From NCBI GenBank assembly GCA_017615375.1, contig JAGAAH010000031.1, forward strand, positions 1 through 6,783: a stretch of 6,783 bases of DNA, in the 5' to 3' direction. Positions within the stretch are counted from its first letter, which is position 1, and every line of letters starts with the position of its first letter. A program made the translations under genes and the position numbers. This stretch comes from Lachnospiraceae bacterium (lineage in GTDB: Bacteria; Bacillota; Clostridia; Lachnospirales; Lachnospiraceae). The notes below the pieces were generated by a model. That model was not told the DNA's origin, made no database searches, and saw nothing but the letters and a program-made list of their open reading frames with translations. Positions 5,098 through 6,783 of this stretch are shown piece after piece.

Positions 5098-6735
5098 ATG
5101 AAAAAGCGTGAAATCAAGTACAGAACAAAAAAACAGAAAGAAGTTGCGGAGATTGTAAGAACAGTCAGCAAGGACAGAGCGGCTGCATTAAAGGCGGCAA
5201 AGAAGATACTTAAAGAGGGTAAAGAGACTAACAATGCCGTGCTTATCGGTGCTGCAAATTATATTCTCGGACTTATCGAATTCAGAAGCGGTTCGAGAAA
5301 TAATATGTTGCTTTCGTATTCATTAAAGGCGGTAGCGATGTTTAACGAGTCTACTGACTATGAAATGGTAGTTCGTACCCAGAATCTTCTTGGAATTGCG
5401 TATTCTGCAATGGAGGAATATCCGCTTGCGTTAAATGCGTATAATGAGGCACTCAATGTTCTTTCAAAGCACAGAATAAAGCAGTACAAAAATGTTATAG
5501 CCAATAACATGGTTGAAGCATATTCACTGCTTGGAGATATTGAAAGAGCGATAAGGCATGCCGAGAGAACCGTTAAGGATATTAAGAAAACAAAGGATAA
5601 CAGTTACAGTCTTCTTGCTGTTCTCGAAATTAATCTTTCCGAATTCTATGAAATGACAGGCCGGTATGACAAGGCGTTGGAAGCACTTAAGGAAGTAAAA
5701 GAGTATCTTAAGCATGATGACAGACCGATAGACAATGCCAGCTATCTGTTAAGAAATGCCAGTGTTCATTACTCAATGGGCAAAGTGAAAAAGGGTAATG
5801 AATATGCCGACAAGATGGTTGCATTATTGAATCAGGGTGTCGATTCTTACGAGTTACACAGAGATTATGTAAATATTGCATTAAAGCAGATTGAACTCGG
5901 TGAATATGACAGGGCGGATGTGATTGGTGAGTTCTTATGGAAATACGCCGAAAAAACCAAGATGTCACTCGATCAGATATCTGCATCACGCGTTCAGGTA
6001 GCGTACTTTGATAAGATAGGCGAAGATGAGCAGTCATTAAAGCATTACAGAGTGCTTAATGAGTCCTATATGGCGCGTGAAAAGGAATTAAAGAGTTCAC
6101 AGCTTGTGGTTCAGAAAAAGACCGAAGCTTTGAATAAGGAAATGCAGGGCTTTATAAGAGAGCTTCAGAAAAGAGAGAAGCTTCTTGAGCGCGAGCCGCT
6201 TACCAAGCTTCTTAACAGAAACGCTTTGTCCAAGGTCATGAATGAATTTGTTGACGAAGCAAAGGAAAAGGGTAAGAAAGTCGGAGCCGTATTCATTGAC
6301 GTAGATTACTTCAAACAGTTTAATGATACGTACGGACATGCAAAAGGTGACGAATGTCTTAAAAAGGTGGCAGCAATATGTTCGGCAGAAGAGAACGCTA
6401 ACGTTAAATTTGCACGTTACGGCGGTGATGAGTTCTTCGGAATAGTATATGGGTATACGGATGAGAAACTGGCTGAAATGGCAAAAAGAATTGCGAAGAC
6501 CATAGCTTCTCATAAGATAGCTCATAAGATGAATCCTCATGGAGGAAAGGTGACACTTTCGATAGGCGTCCTTAATATGGACGTATCACACGGCGGAAGC
6601 CTTATTGATATCGTTAACTATTCGGATAAGGCGTTATATCACGCAAAGGATAAGGGAAAGAACTGCATCTATATGTTTGATAGAATCAAGCATGAGAAGA
6701 AGAAGAATGAGGAAGAATATATATTGATTAAATAG
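5098..6735 (+). CDS. TPR-repeat diguanylate cyclase (TPR-coiled coil-GGDEF)
   Basis: 545 aa, predicted cytoplasmic enzyme making c-di-GMP from two GTP. Residues ~50-290 are a helical array of about five to six TPR-like repeats. The clearest is at 92-126 (LLGIAYSAMEEYPLALNAYNEAL pattern, given here only as its consensus Leu-Gly-Tyr-Ala positions). Others are at ~131-165, ~171-204 (EFYEMTGRYDKALEALKEV), ~215-248 and ~252-287. A charged coiled coil (~323-365) leads to the GGDEF domain, which starts PLTKLLNRNAL (367-377). FIDVDYFKQFNDTYGHAKGD carries D401, and the intact GGDEF is at 442-446. RxxD is absent: the equivalent four residues are NANV. There is no EAL, membrane helix or signal peptide. 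TPRs bind proteins or peptides, so the array probably gates dimerisation of the cyclase; that is inference. It is the last gene of the operon, 32 nt after the EAL gene. ATG 5098 is the only reasonable start despite the 14-nt gap to GGAGG, because the next in-frame Met is about residue 70, inside the helical array. The C-terminal tail is Lys/Glu-rich. Confidence 0.93.
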   Translation: MKKREIKYRTKKQKEVAEIVRTVSKDRAAALKAAKKILKEGKETNNAVLIGAANYILGLIEFRSGSRNNMLLSYSLKAVAMFNESTDYEMVVRTQNLLGIAYSAMEEYPLALNAYNEALNVLSKHRIKQYKNVIANNMVEAYSLLGDIERAIRHAERTVKDIKKTKDNSYSLLAVLEINLSEFYEMTGRYDKALEALKEVKEYLKHDDRPIDNASYLLRNASVHYSMGKVKKGNEYADKMVALLNQGVDSYELHRDYVNIALKQIELGEYDRADVIGEFLWKYAEKTKMSLDQISASRVQVAYFDKIGEDEQSLKHYRVLNESYMAREKELKSSQLVVQKKTEALNKEMQGFIRELQKREKLLEREPLTKLLNRNALSKVMNEFVDEAKEKGKKVGAVFIDVDYFKQFNDTYGHAKGDECLKKVAAICSAEENANVKFARYGGDEFFGIVYGYTDEKLAEMAKRIAKTIASHKIAHKMNPHGGKVTLSIGVLNMDVSHGGSLIDIVNYSDKALYHAKDKGKNCIYMFDRIKHEKKKNEEEYILIK

Positions 6736-6752
6736 TTGATTGATATAAGTAA

Positions 6753-6783
6753 AGCGGGCGCCATATAGGCGCCCGTTATCTAT
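6753..6783 (+). terminator. Intrinsic terminator at the operon end
   Basis: CGGGCGCC (6755-6762) pairs perfectly with GGCGCCCG (6768-6775) around an ATATA loop. A-T and G-U pairs at the base extend the stem to 6753-6777. TTATCTAT follows up to the window edge, so the full U-tract cannot be judged. It lies 18 nt after the last stop codon, as expected for the end of the operon. Confidence 0.8.

Noticed and set aside
1..6783. Mobile element, CRISPR array, toxin-antitoxin or defence system
   Set aside because: No transposase, integrase, repeat-spacer pattern, terminal inverted repeats or small toxin-like gene pair was seen. The base and codon style is uniform throughout.

Overview
The window is a compact stretch of low-to-moderate GC chromosome, by eye about 40% GC. 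Every gene lies on the + strand. Codon choice is rich in AGA, ATA, AAG and CTT, Shine-Dalgarno sites are GGAGG, promoters are of sigma-70/sigma-A type, and intrinsic terminators follow the genes. The partial first gene reads like the ExoA of Gram-positive bacteria. Together with the abundance of GGDEF/EAL proteins this suggests a Firmicute of class Clostridia, perhaps a Lachnospiraceae (Butyrivibrio/Roseburia-like) bacterium. The family assignment is an inference from style, not from a search. I see no insertion sequence, phage gene, CRISPR array, tRNA or rRNA.

Layout. (1) 2-649 is the 3' part of an exodeoxyribonuclease III / AP endonuclease gene, cut by the window edge. (2) 650-913 is a busy intergenic region. 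It holds a likely exoA terminator (648-683), a near-perfect promoter (688-716), a short noncoding stretch ending in a good intrinsic terminator with a GAAA tetraloop (769-796), a GC-rich hairpin (835-860) and a second, extended -10 promoter (854-882). (3) 914-6735 is a three-gene operon. It encodes a HEAT-repeat plus THUMP-like RNA methyltransferase, a 883-aa sensor protein with GGDEF and EAL domains, and a 545-aa TPR-GGDEF protein. (4) A strong GC hairpin at 6753-6777 closes the operon.

How the genes may work together. Two of the three operon genes make or break cyclic di-GMP. The middle protein keeps the catalytic residues of both a diguanylate cyclase and a phosphodiesterase behind several sensory domains. 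The last is a cyclase controlled by a TPR array. Neither has the RxxD inhibitory site or an obvious membrane segment, so both look like soluble enzymes tuned by cytoplasmic ligands or partner proteins. The first gene is a predicted SAM-dependent RNA methyltransferase with an unusual HEAT-repeat front end and an altered catalytic motif. Only 6 nt separate it from the second gene, so co-expression of RNA modification and c-di-GMP turnover is likely. A functional link is not shown by the sequence.

The most notable points are the promoter-terminator unit at 688-797 (a candidate ~75-nt small RNA or attenuated leader), the unusual methyltransferase and its pairing with c-di-GMP enzymes, and the TPR-controlled cyclase.
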